DNA of 37,082 bases from JABDKJ01 sp039028335 (GTDB lineage Bacteria > Bacteroidota > Bacteroidia > Flavobacteriales_D > JABDKJ01): the NCBI GenBank assembly GCA_039028335.1, contig JBCCIF010000026.1, positions 1-37,082 on the forward strand. The letters are read 5' to 3'. The notes under the pieces are model-generated. The model had not been told where the DNA came from. It was given only the letters and a program-made list of their open reading frames with translations, and searched no databases. A program made the translations under genes and the position numbers. Every line of letters starts with the position of its first letter. The first letter of the stretch is position 1. This document shows, one piece after another, positions 1 through 6,613 of this stretch.

Positions 1-351
1 CTTTTCGCATTGATCAATTATTTGATTTTTTATCGTAAAAAGAACTTTTATTTAGAGCATTTAATCCTCTCTTTTCATATCCATACTTTTTTTCTCATTC
101 TATCGATCTTTGGAATAGTGATTAGCTTAATTTCAGGATACAGAGCAATTGGTCCGATTCTCTTTTGCTTGAGCATTTTTACTATAATTAGCATGAAAAA
201 TTACTATAAAACCTCTTGGGGAGGAGTTATCTGGCGATTTTTTCTGTCAATTGGTATATATACTTTTGTGCTTGGTATAACAGTATCGGTAATTGCTTTG
301 CTCGCTATTTATTCTAGCGGTGCACAAGATATTTTTACCCTTGGCTCATAA
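1..351 (+). CDS. C-terminal part of a DUF3667-like membrane protein (5' end outside window)
   Basis: The reading frame is already open at base 1 and ends at the TAA at 349-351, so only the C-terminal 116 residues are present. The piece starts LFALINYLIFYRKKNFYLEH. The pattern FYRKK..YLEHLILSFHIHTF resembles the conserved stretch of DUF3667 proteins, which in the full gene follows an N-terminal zinc-ribbon-like segment not visible here. Three or four hydrophobic segments fill the rest of the piece, consistent with an integral inner-membrane protein. Its function is unknown. A TTG at 10-12 could be read as a start, but the conserved motif begins before it, so truncation by the window edge is the better reading. 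The family call is from motif memory only. Confidence 0.65.
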   Translation, partial: LFALINYLIFYRKKNFYLEHLILSFHIHTFFLILSIFGIVISLISGYRAIGPILFCLSIFTIISMKNYYKTSWGGVIWRFFLSIGIYTFVLGITVSVIALLAIYSSGAQDIFTLGS

Positions 352-356
352 AAGGC

Positions 357-386
357 TGTAACTTTTTAAAATACTTGTTCGTCATA
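357..386 (+). promoter_or_regulatory. Putative ECF-type promoter of the sigma-factor gene (GTAAC, 17 nt, CGTC)
   Basis: TGTAAC lies at 357-362 and CGTCATA at 380-386, with 17 nt between the C of GTAAC and the C of CGTC. A T-run follows the -35-like element. The same two blocks with the same spacer occur at 2837-2866, and a slightly looser copy at 2198-2226. ECF sigma factors classically recognise an AAC-containing -35 and a CGTC-like -10, so autoregulation of the following sigma gene is the natural inference. The predicted transcript start is about 10 nt before the ATG at 400. Confidence 0.6.
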
Positions 387-399
387 GGCATGAATTCCA

Positions 400-885
400 A
401 TGAACACAGATCAATATAACCAAAGCGTTGACTTGTTTTCTGATAATGTTTATCGATTTATTCTTAAGAATTTAAGAGATGAAGAAAAATCGAAAGACAT
501 TGTTCAGGATGCCTACCTTAAATTATGGGAAAGAGCAAGTGAAGTCAACTTTGAAAAAGTTAAGTCTTGGCTTTTTTCTACGGCCTATCGCTTGATGATT
601 GATGGCTTGCGAAGAGACAAGAAGATGGGAGATATAGAAGCTGTAAAAGAAGCAGCTTTTGGTGTGTCAAATCAGTATACTGATTTGAATGAAAAATTAC
701 ACCAGGCATTGAATCGCCTTCCTGCCGATCAAAAGTCGGTTATTCTGTTGAGAGATTATGAGGGCTATTCGTATGAGGAGATTGCGGAAATTACGACTTT
801 GAGCCTTTCTCAGGTTAAGGTGTACATATATCGTGGAAGGGTTGCTTTGAAGAAATACATTGGTAATATTGAAGTACTTATATGA
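400..885 (+). CDS. ECF-family RNA polymerase sigma factor
   Basis: This 161-residue protein has the two-domain layout of ECF (sigma-70 group 4) factors. Region 2 lies at about residues 10-80, with DIVQDAYLKLW and a following W..F..AYRLMID segment for -10 recognition. Region 4 lies at about 105-158, with LPADQKSVILLRDYEG..YEEIAEI and the helix-turn-helix SLSQVKVYIYRGRVALKKYI for -35 recognition. There is no region 1 or 3 and no C-terminal extension. The length is normal for the family. Its stop overlaps the start of the next gene (ATGA at 882-885), implying translational coupling to a membrane partner that probably holds it inactive. A promoter of ECF type immediately upstream suggests autoregulation. 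The signal it answers to is not deducible from the sequence. Confidence 0.93.
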   Translation: MNTDQYNQSVDLFSDNVYRFILKNLRDEEKSKDIVQDAYLKLWERASEVNFEKVKSWLFSTAYRLMIDGLRRDKKMGDIEAVKEAAFGVSNQYTDLNEKLHQALNRLPADQKSVILLRDYEGYSYEEIAEITTLSLSQVKVYIYRGRVALKKYIGNIEVLI

Positions 886-2141
886 AGATCAATAGAAATA
901 ATTATGAATCTTTTTTCCTGGATTTAATTGAAGGAAATCTCTCTGAAATTGAGAAGAAAGAAGTATTGATCTTTTTACAAGACCACCCTGATTTGCAAGC
1001 TGAATTTGATGCTTTCGAATCGATTGAGCTTATGCCCGATTCTTTTGAATATGATGTCGAACTTCAACGAACACTTGATACTGGCTTAAGCAAGGAAGAA
1101 TTGGCTATTGCATATGCAGAAGGGGACTTAAGCGAAAGACAAAAGAGTTTGGTTATAGAAAAAGCTGCAAACGATTCTGAATTCAATTTGCTTCTGGCTT
1201 CATTTTCCAAACTTAAATTGGTCCCTAGAGAAACGACTGATTTTGCTAAGGGAGAAATTAAGGCGATTGATATAAATGATGAAAATTCGGAAGAGCTTTT
1301 AATGGCCTATGCTGAAGATATGCTAAGCAAGCACCATTCTCATCAAGTTGAATCCTCCTTTAGTCAGCAAGAAATTCAAGAAGCAATTGACTTAAATAAG
1401 CGTTTGAGATTGGATCCAGATGAGACGATTGTGTTTCCCTTAAAAGCAGAGCTCAAAAGAAGGGAGGATACAAAGGTGATTCCTTTATACGCCTGGATAT
1501 CCAGTGCGGCAGCTGTGTTCCTATTATTTTTCTTTTTATTTAGAGATGATAAAGGAATTGAGATCGTTCATTCGAATATTGATGATGAACAAAAAGAGAG
1601 AGTTGAATTGGTTCAAAACGAAGTAGAAGAATCCTCTTCGTTTACTAATGAAGAGCAAGAAACTAATACGGAGAATGTTTTGGACCAAGCAGATCACGAT
1701 GCGCCAGTGATTGTTAAAGTGAACAATCCAAGTGAGAGAGTTGATTCAAAATCTAATCCTCCCAAAGTAAAGGAGAACATACCCTTTTCGAGAGTCCCTG
1801 AAAATTTGGCATTGGAAAATCAAGAAGAAAGCCCTTCAATTGAAATTGATATTCCAAAACAAGTTCAATTACCAGAGCATCAACTTCCTGAGATAGTTAA
1901 TGATGAATCTATTGCGGATCATCCTACTAATGATGTTGAAAACCAATCAGAACCGGATGCCATTTCTACTGGTTCAAGTAAGGTGCTTAATATTATCAAT
2001 GTATTAGAGGATGCAACAGAAAATTCTGAATTGATATCTTTTCAATCTAATGTAAATGAGGAGGCTTTATATAACGAGACTTCATTTTCGATAGGTAAAT
2101 TTAAGTTCAAGAGAAAGGCCAAAAGAAAGAACAGATCCTAG
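882..2141 (+). CDS. Putative membrane-anchored anti-sigma factor with three degenerate N-terminal repeats
   Basis: This is a 419-residue protein with one clear transmembrane helix at about residues 202-218 (IPLYAWISSAAAVFLLFFF), so the N-terminal half should be cytoplasmic and the Glu/Asn-rich C-terminal half periplasmic. The N-terminal half holds three related units of roughly 60-75 residues, with cores LIEGNLS, YAEGDLS and YAEDMLS. Each is followed by a helix and a short L..L.LVP or L.L.PDE segment. The first unit (FFLDLIEGNLSEIEKKEV) resembles the helix of anti-sigma zinc-finger domains, but the Cys and His ligands are missing. The 4-nt overlap with the sigma gene supports an anti-sigma role, which is inferred from position and topology. 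The periplasmic part is low complexity and ends in a very basic tail (KFKFKRKAKRKNRS). No enzymatic motif was seen. Confidence 0.65.
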   Translation: MKINRNNYESFFLDLIEGNLSEIEKKEVLIFLQDHPDLQAEFDAFESIELMPDSFEYDVELQRTLDTGLSKEELAIAYAEGDLSERQKSLVIEKAANDSEFNLLLASFSKLKLVPRETTDFAKGEIKAIDINDENSEELLMAYAEDMLSKHHSHQVESSFSQQEIQEAIDLNKRLRLDPDETIVFPLKAELKRREDTKVIPLYAWISSAAAVFLLFFFLFRDDKGIEIVHSNIDDEQKERVELVQNEVEESSSFTNEEQETNTENVLDQADHDAPVIVKVNNPSERVDSKSNPPKVKENIPFSRVPENLALENQEESPSIEIDIPKQVQLPEHQLPEIVNDESIADHPTNDVENQSEPDAISTGSSKVLNIINVLEDATENSELISFQSNVNEEALYNETSFSIGKFKFKRKAKRKNRS

Positions 2142-2197
2142 TTTTTCAGACCTTTTATACTAACCTGCTACCAGTCATCACAAAAGCCAATTTCTGA

Positions 2198-2226
2198 GTA
2201 ACAAATCGGGCTCCTTAAGCGTCTTA
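2198..2226 (+). promoter_or_regulatory. Putative ECF-type promoter of the small secreted protein gene
   Basis: GTAAC at 2198-2202 and CGTCTTA at 2220-2226 are separated by exactly 17 nt, as in the promoter-like sites at 357 and 2837. The remaining positions are not conserved. The site sits 27 nt before the ATG at 2253, in the 111-nt gap between the anti-sigma-like gene and the small secreted protein gene. On its own it would be weak. Its identical geometry to the other two sites within the same locus is the support. Confidence 0.45.
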
Positions 2227-2252
2227 CAGGCGAAACAACAACGATTATAAAA

Positions 2253-2603
2253 ATGAAAAAAGTATTTGGAATCGCCTTCATTGCACTCATGATGTTACCC
2301 GTGAATATGGAGGCAAACGTATCAGAAAAAAAAGCAAAAGTTAAAGTCGAGACTATTGACTATGTAAAGCGTATAATTTCAGAGCAGCTGCAAGAAACTT
2401 CAGCAATAGATTTGCCCAATGAAAAAATAGAACTGGAGATCGCCATTGATGAAGATGGAGAATTGAAAGTGATTGGAATGCGAGGCGCGAATAAAAAGCA
2501 GCGAAGAAAAATTGCAAAGAAAGTTGAGCAATTGGTTTTTCCTGGAATAGAGGAGATCCATGGAAAAATTGTGACCTGCGACTTAAAATTCAGAAAGATT
2601 TAA
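2253..2603 (+). CDS. Small exported protein, TonB-C-like fold suspected
   Basis: This 116-residue protein has an N-terminal signal peptide (MKKVFGIAFIALMMLPVNMEA). The mature part alternates charged helices with the strand pattern IELEIAIDEDGELKVIGMRG. A helix KKQRRKIAKKVEQL and a closing strand KIVTCDLKFRKI follow. That order (strand, DEDG turn, strand, helix, strand) is reminiscent of the TonB C-terminal fold, which binds peptides or partner proteins in the periplasm. The resemblance is structural intuition, not a firm family match. It lies between the sigma/anti-sigma pair and an outer-membrane protein and has its own ECF-type promoter, so a periplasmic role in the same response is likely. 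A strong terminator follows at 2624. Confidence 0.6.
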   Translation: MKKVFGIAFIALMMLPVNMEANVSEKKAKVKVETIDYVKRIISEQLQETSAIDLPNEKIELEIAIDEDGELKVIGMRGANKKQRRKIAKKVEQLVFPGIEEIHGKIVTCDLKFRKI

Positions 2604-2623
2604 AGCAACATATACAAACGATT

Positions 2624-2655
2624 AAGGCGGGTAGCATAATGCACCCGCCTTTTTT
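2624..2655 (+). terminator. Rho-independent terminator
   Basis: A 9-bp stem AAGGCGGGT (2624-2632) pairs with ACCCGCCTT (2643-2651). An inner GCA/TGC pairing shortens the loop. A T-run follows to 2655. It lies 20 nt after the stop of the small exported protein and closes that transcript before the next promoter at 2837. Confidence 0.85.
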
Positions 2656-2836
2656 GTTTTATTGCTTCAAGGAGTCTCTCAGGATTTATACACTGTCGGA
2701 ATCAAAGAGCATCTAATTTTCAATGCAAATAATCGTCATAAAGACAGAAGGGTGCTCTTTCCCCGATTGAAAGGGAAGAACATTTTTATCCATTGAATTG
2801 ATTTATTTAAGGCAAGTCACTTAAAAATTTATTTGC

Positions 2837-2866
2837 TGTAACTTTTTTAATCATCAATTCGTCATA
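2837..2866 (+). promoter_or_regulatory. Putative ECF-type promoter of the outer-membrane protein gene
   Basis: TGTAAC at 2837-2842 followed by a T-run, then 17 nt after GTAAC the sequence CGTCATA at 2860-2866. The blocks GCTGTAACTTTTT and TTCGTCATA are identical to those upstream of the sigma gene (355-367 and 378-386), although the intervening bases differ. This is the strongest evidence that the locus-encoded sigma factor controls the beta-barrel gene starting at 2889. Confidence 0.6.
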
Positions 2867-2888
2867 CGTTCGAATTAGAAAATTAGGA

Positions 2889-3713
2889 ATGATGAAAAAG
2901 TTAACTAGCCTCTTTTGTTTATGTCTTGCTTTAAACCTTATTGGACAAGAGACGGATACCGTTCGTGTTGCAGAGAGTGATACCACAATGATTGACATAG
3001 GAAATACCCGGATCATAATTATTGGAAATGACTCCGAAGCGAATTCAGATACGGTAATTAATTGGGATTCTTCGGACGATGATTTGACCTGGTGGGATGG
3101 AATCGATGTAGGTGTAAACGGCTATTTTTTTGGAGAGAATTTTGACGTTGATCCAATAGATGGCCAAGAACATTTAGAAATCAATTATGCTGGATCGCGT
3201 TCTTTTTCTTTGAATTTTGCGGAAACAAAGATCAAGCTTATTGATAATTATGTTGGATTGGTTACGGGCCTTGGATTACAGTATCAGAGCTATAAATTTC
3301 AGAATGACTACACATTGGGACTGAGCGGTGATAGTATCGTTGCTTTTATGGATACGACCATTAACTTGCGCAAGAACAAGCTGAGAACGGGTTATTTGGT
3401 TATTCCGCTTCTTTTAGAGTTTAATACAAGTAAGGATGCAGATCGGAGCTTTCACCTTTCTGGAGGTGTTGTAGGAGGGATCAATCTCGGGAATAAGTAC
3501 AAACAAAAATTTGAAGTTCTTGAAACAGGGGAAAGAGAAAAAGTTAAAGTTAAGAGTAAATGGGATGTTGCTCCATTTAAATTGGATGCAATGGCACGTG
3601 TTGGATATGGAGACTTTTCCCTCTTCGCAAGCTATGCACTAACGGATATGTTCAGAAGTGAGAGTAATCCACAATTACGTCCTTTTAGTGCAGGACTGAC
3701 ATTGAACTTTTAA
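2889..3713 (+). CDS. Outer-membrane beta-barrel protein
   Basis: This 274-residue protein begins with a signal peptide (MMKKLTSLFCLCLALNLIGQ). An acidic, Asp/Thr-rich linker covers about residues 21-75. From about residue 80 it is a series of amphipathic strands with alternating aromatic residues, such as IDVGVNGYFFG, SFSLNFAETKIKL, YVGLVTGLGLQYQSYKF and FSLFASYALTDMF. The terminal strand RPFSAGLTLNF ends in Phe, the usual outer-membrane insertion signal. This is the PorT/OMP_b-brl type of small barrel common in Bacteroidota. The start could be either of two adjacent ATGs (2889 or 2892). It belongs to the ECF locus by promoter sequence and position. The ligand or partner is unknown. Confidence 0.8.
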   Translation: MMKKLTSLFCLCLALNLIGQETDTVRVAESDTTMIDIGNTRIIIIGNDSEANSDTVINWDSSDDDLTWWDGIDVGVNGYFFGENFDVDPIDGQEHLEINYAGSRSFSLNFAETKIKLIDNYVGLVTGLGLQYQSYKFQNDYTLGLSGDSIVAFMDTTINLRKNKLRTGYLVIPLLLEFNTSKDADRSFHLSGGVVGGINLGNKYKQKFEVLETGEREKVKVKSKWDVAPFKLDAMARVGYGDFSLFASYALTDMFRSESNPQLRPFSAGLTLNF

Positions 3714-3762
3714 AAATTTCGTAAGCATATATTTGGTTATCGTTCATTGGAGAACGAGGAAG

Positions 3763-3800
3763 TCCCTCCATCATTTGATGGGGGGATTTTTTATTTTTTC
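3763..3800 (+). terminator. Rho-independent terminator of the outer-membrane protein gene
   Basis: TCCCTCCATC (3763-3772) pairs with GATGGGGGGA (3777-3786) around a 4-nt loop, allowing one G-T pair, and is followed by a T-rich run to 3800. The hairpin overlaps the last codons of the convergent gene at 3771-5327. On the opposite strand there is no T-run, so it should terminate rightward transcripts only. Confidence 0.8.
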
Positions 3801-5327
3801 AAGGTTGAGGTTAACCATTTCGGCAACAGGTCGATCTTCAATTTTACTGTCTAACCATGAAATAATATCCAGGTATAAAAAGGGTCTATTCTCATAAGGG
3901 TTTTTTCTTAATTCGATTAAATTATCTCTCAATAGAATGAACGCTGGCTTCATATTTTTTTGATCCATGTACACTGTTTTTTTTAGAAACTTCATGAACT
4001 CCAATTGGACAGCTTGAAGGTCTTTTAATTTCCCTAAGAATCGGTAGACACTTTTAATACGATAAAAAACCAACTCTTCATTTCCCAGCTCGAAATGGGC
4101 TACCAAATCAAGAATTCGAGCGAAACTTTGAACATCTTCTCGTAGTGATAACTCATTCCGATTGATGATTTTATTTAGGTAGGAGATGCATTTTTTATTT
4201 TCGCCACGCGTAAAGTATATCGTTGCAATTTTGTACCATATCAGCATCATTCGATGTCGATCTAAATCTCTTTCCTTGGCATCGATTTCACCTATGATCC
4301 TTTCTAATCTTGACGCGCAATTCATAAAATTACCCGATAGCAGGATGTCATTTAACTCTCCTGTTTTTATATAGGCAAATGCCATTAACTGGGCATTTAT
4401 CGACAGATCTTCTTCTTGGAAATAGCGATGGAGCTCATTTAGATGCTTGAGATGGCGTTTTTCATCAATACAATAAAAAGCACTATTCATACAATTTTGT
4501 TGAGCTCGAATGAACTCTACTTTCTCAAGCGAGAGAAAACTTGGAAAATCATCAAACAATTGAACATATTTCCGTCCATATCGATAGCCATTTTTAAAGT
4601 CTTGTTGAATAAAGAAATACCAGAGATGGCTCCTTATTTTATGGAGCTTGATAAAAAATGAGGAATTTTCAAGCCCTCTATTTCTTGGTTTATTATCTTC
4701 AAAATACTTTTGAAAAGAGAAGTGCTCTTTTTTGTTTTTGACATGTCCAATTTTGAGATATCTGCTGTAGAGCTGAATCGATAAATCCGACCATCTGGTC
4801 ATCAAGAATAATTTTTGTCTTGTTATGTGAATGGATTCCGTTATTTCTTTTGCTCTATTGGCATGACTTCGTGTGACGTGTCTTGATTCAATTTTTTTTT
4901 CAAATTCCAAAATTTCATGGAGCAAAGAAAAGTTTTCCTGAGACTCGGCAATTTGCTTGGTTTTCTGCAATTGCTCCAGGCTTTGAATAAACATTCCTTT
5001 TTGATAAAGTACCGTTGCGAAGTCCAACCCCTGTCTTATATTAAATAGGCTCTTATTCGAATTCAGAAATCGAAGGCATTGAAGAATTTGGGTGTATAAA
5101 TGACCCTTTAAATCTGATATTTGTTTAGCCGAAAACTGAGGAAGCCTATCCAATATACGCTTAGGATCGTACATTGTCATTGAATTTAATACTTCATATA
5201 CCAGCATAAAATTCAGGTCTTTTTTTTGACTAAAACTTCTTTGAACAAAGAGTTTGAAATTCCTTTTTTCGGATTTACTCATTTTTTGTACAAGCCGATA
5301 AAGAGAGAGACTATTTTGTTTAGACAT
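3771..5327 (-). CDS. Uncharacterised all-helical protein, SKSEKR family, copy 1
   Basis: I do not recognise a named family. The 518-residue protein has no signal peptide or membrane segment and is almost entirely predicted helix, with repeated pairs of helices that look TPR-like (for example around YFTRGENKKCISYLNKII). The N-terminus LYRLVQKMSKSEKRNFKLFV is its most distinctive feature and recurs in the protein at 15960-17396 as LHGLIKSLSKSEKRYFKIYL. The two proteins are similar in length (518 and 478) and layout. They are probably paralogues of a Bacteroidota-specific group of cytoplasmic helical-repeat proteins, perhaps protein-protein scaffolds. It is transcribed alone, divergently from leuA and convergently with the outer-membrane protein gene. 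Confidence 0.75.
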   Translation of the reverse strand: MSKQNSLSLYRLVQKMSKSEKRNFKLFVQRSFSQKKDLNFMLVYEVLNSMTMYDPKRILDRLPQFSAKQISDLKGHLYTQILQCLRFLNSNKSLFNIRQGLDFATVLYQKGMFIQSLEQLQKTKQIAESQENFSLLHEILEFEKKIESRHVTRSHANRAKEITESIHITRQKLFLMTRWSDLSIQLYSRYLKIGHVKNKKEHFSFQKYFEDNKPRNRGLENSSFFIKLHKIRSHLWYFFIQQDFKNGYRYGRKYVQLFDDFPSFLSLEKVEFIRAQQNCMNSAFYCIDEKRHLKHLNELHRYFQEEDLSINAQLMAFAYIKTGELNDILLSGNFMNCASRLERIIGEIDAKERDLDRHRMMLIWYKIATIYFTRGENKKCISYLNKIINRNELSLREDVQSFARILDLVAHFELGNEELVFYRIKSVYRFLGKLKDLQAVQLEFMKFLKKTVYMDQKNMKPAFILLRDNLIELRKNPYENRPFLYLDIISWLDSKIEDRPVAEMVNLNLEKIKNPPIK

Positions 5328-5405
5328 TCGAAATATAAATTTATAAATATCAGATAAACAGTATGTTATAGTATAAAGAATAGTTTAGATATACGAATAT
5401 AGAAA

Positions 5406-5465
5406 ATGAATTATTTAGTTCCATACACGACAATGGGCACTTTTGTGCGGATTTATGTGCTATGA
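5406..5465 (+). CDS. Possible 19-residue leader peptide of the leu operon
   Basis: A short ORF runs ATG at 5406 to TGA at 5463-5465 and encodes MNYLVPYTTMGTFVRIYVL. Its last codon and stop (CTATGA) overlap the leuA start in the arrangement ATGA. Six of 19 residues are Leu, Val or Ile, and the codon before the stop is CTA (Leu). A small hairpin GCAC-TTTT-GTGC lies inside it. No terminator is visible between it and leuA, so classic transcription attenuation is not supported. Translational coupling that senses branched-chain aminoacyl-tRNA is possible. It may equally be a chance ORF. Confidence 0.3.
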   Translation: MNYLVPYTTMGTFVRIYVL

Positions 5466-6613
5466 GCAACAAAGTTTTAATATTCGATACTACGCTGAGG
5501 GATGGAGAGCAAGTTCCAGGATGTCAATTGAAGCCTAATGAAAAATTAGAGATTGCAAAGGAATTAGAAAATCTTGGAGTTGATATTGTTGAAGCAGGGT
5601 TCCCTTGTTCAAGTCCTGACGATTTCAAGGCTGTTGAAATGATAGCAGATGCTTTGGTCAATCCCGTTGTTTGTGCATTGACCAGAGCCGTTGAAAGAGA
5701 TATAGATATTGCCGCTCAAGCGCTGAAGAGCGCAAAGCGTCCGAGGATTCATACGGGAATTGGAACATCGGATTCGCATATTAAATTTAAGTTTAAGTCG
5801 ACACGACAAGGAGTGCTCGAAAGAGCCATTGATGCCGTAAAATATGCCAAGAGTTATGCTGAAGATGTCGAGTTCTATGCTGAAGATGCTGGCCGGACAG
5901 AAAATGAATTCCTGGCCAGAATAACGGAGGCAGTCATTCAGGCCGGTGCCACGGTTGTCAATATTCCTGACACAACTGGCTATTGTTTACCAGAGGAATA
6001 TGGAAAGAAGATTTCTTTTTTGATGGAAAATGTAAAAGGCATTCATAAAGTAATGCTATCTACCCATTGCCATAACGACTTGGGAATGGCAACAGCCAAT
6101 TCCATTGCAGGAATTTGTAATGGTGCAAGACAAATCGAATGTACAATCAATGGAATTGGTGAAAGAGCAGGAAATACTTCATTAGAAGAAGTTGTAATGA
6201 TCCTGAAACAACACAAAAAGTTGAATTTTGAAACATCTATTGACACGCGACAATTGATGTCAATATCGAAATTGGTAGAAAGCTATATGCGCATGCCTGT
6301 GCAAGCCAACAAGGCTGTCGTAGGCAGCAATGCTTTTGCACATTCTTCCGGGATACATCAGGATGGTGTTATTAAGAATAGACAGACTTATGAAATTATG
6401 AATCCGCAAGATGTGGGCGCTGATGATTCTTCAATTGTTTTGACTGCTCGCAGTGGAAGAGCAGCTTTGAAATACAAGGCTGAGAAACTGGGATATAAGT
6501 TGGTCGGTGAACGATTGAATGAAGTCTATGGAGAGTTTTTGAAATTGGCAGATGCAAAGAAATTGATTACTGATAATCATTTGAAAGTATTGCTGAATAA
6601 AGTATATGCCTAA
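5462..6613 (+). CDS. leuA: 2-isopropylmalate synthase, short form without regulatory domain
   Basis: LeuA condenses acetyl-CoA with 2-ketoisovalerate to 2-isopropylmalate, the first committed step of leucine synthesis, in the cytoplasm. The DRE-TIM metallolyase signature FDTTLRDGEQVPGCQL is at residues 8-23. The metal-binding HCHNDLGMA motif and the catalytic-domain motif NGIGERAGNTSLEE follow, and FAHSSGIHQDGV is near residue 293. At 383 residues it stops shortly after the catalytic and linker region. The C-terminal LeuA dimer domain that mediates leucine feedback in enzymes of about 510-560 residues is absent. Homocitrate or citramalate synthase are related alternatives, but the leuCDB context makes LeuA by far the best call. 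The stop overlaps the leuC start by 1 nt. Confidence 0.93.
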   Translation: MSNKVLIFDTTLRDGEQVPGCQLKPNEKLEIAKELENLGVDIVEAGFPCSSPDDFKAVEMIADALVNPVVCALTRAVERDIDIAAQALKSAKRPRIHTGIGTSDSHIKFKFKSTRQGVLERAIDAVKYAKSYAEDVEFYAEDAGRTENEFLARITEAVIQAGATVVNIPDTTGYCLPEEYGKKISFLMENVKGIHKVMLSTHCHNDLGMATANSIAGICNGARQIECTINGIGERAGNTSLEEVVMILKQHKKLNFETSIDTRQLMSISKLVESYMRMPVQANKAVVGSNAFAHSSGIHQDGVIKNRQTYEIMNPQDVGADDSSIVLTARSGRAALKYKAEKLGYKLVGERLNEVYGEFLKLADAKKLITDNHLKVLLNKVYA

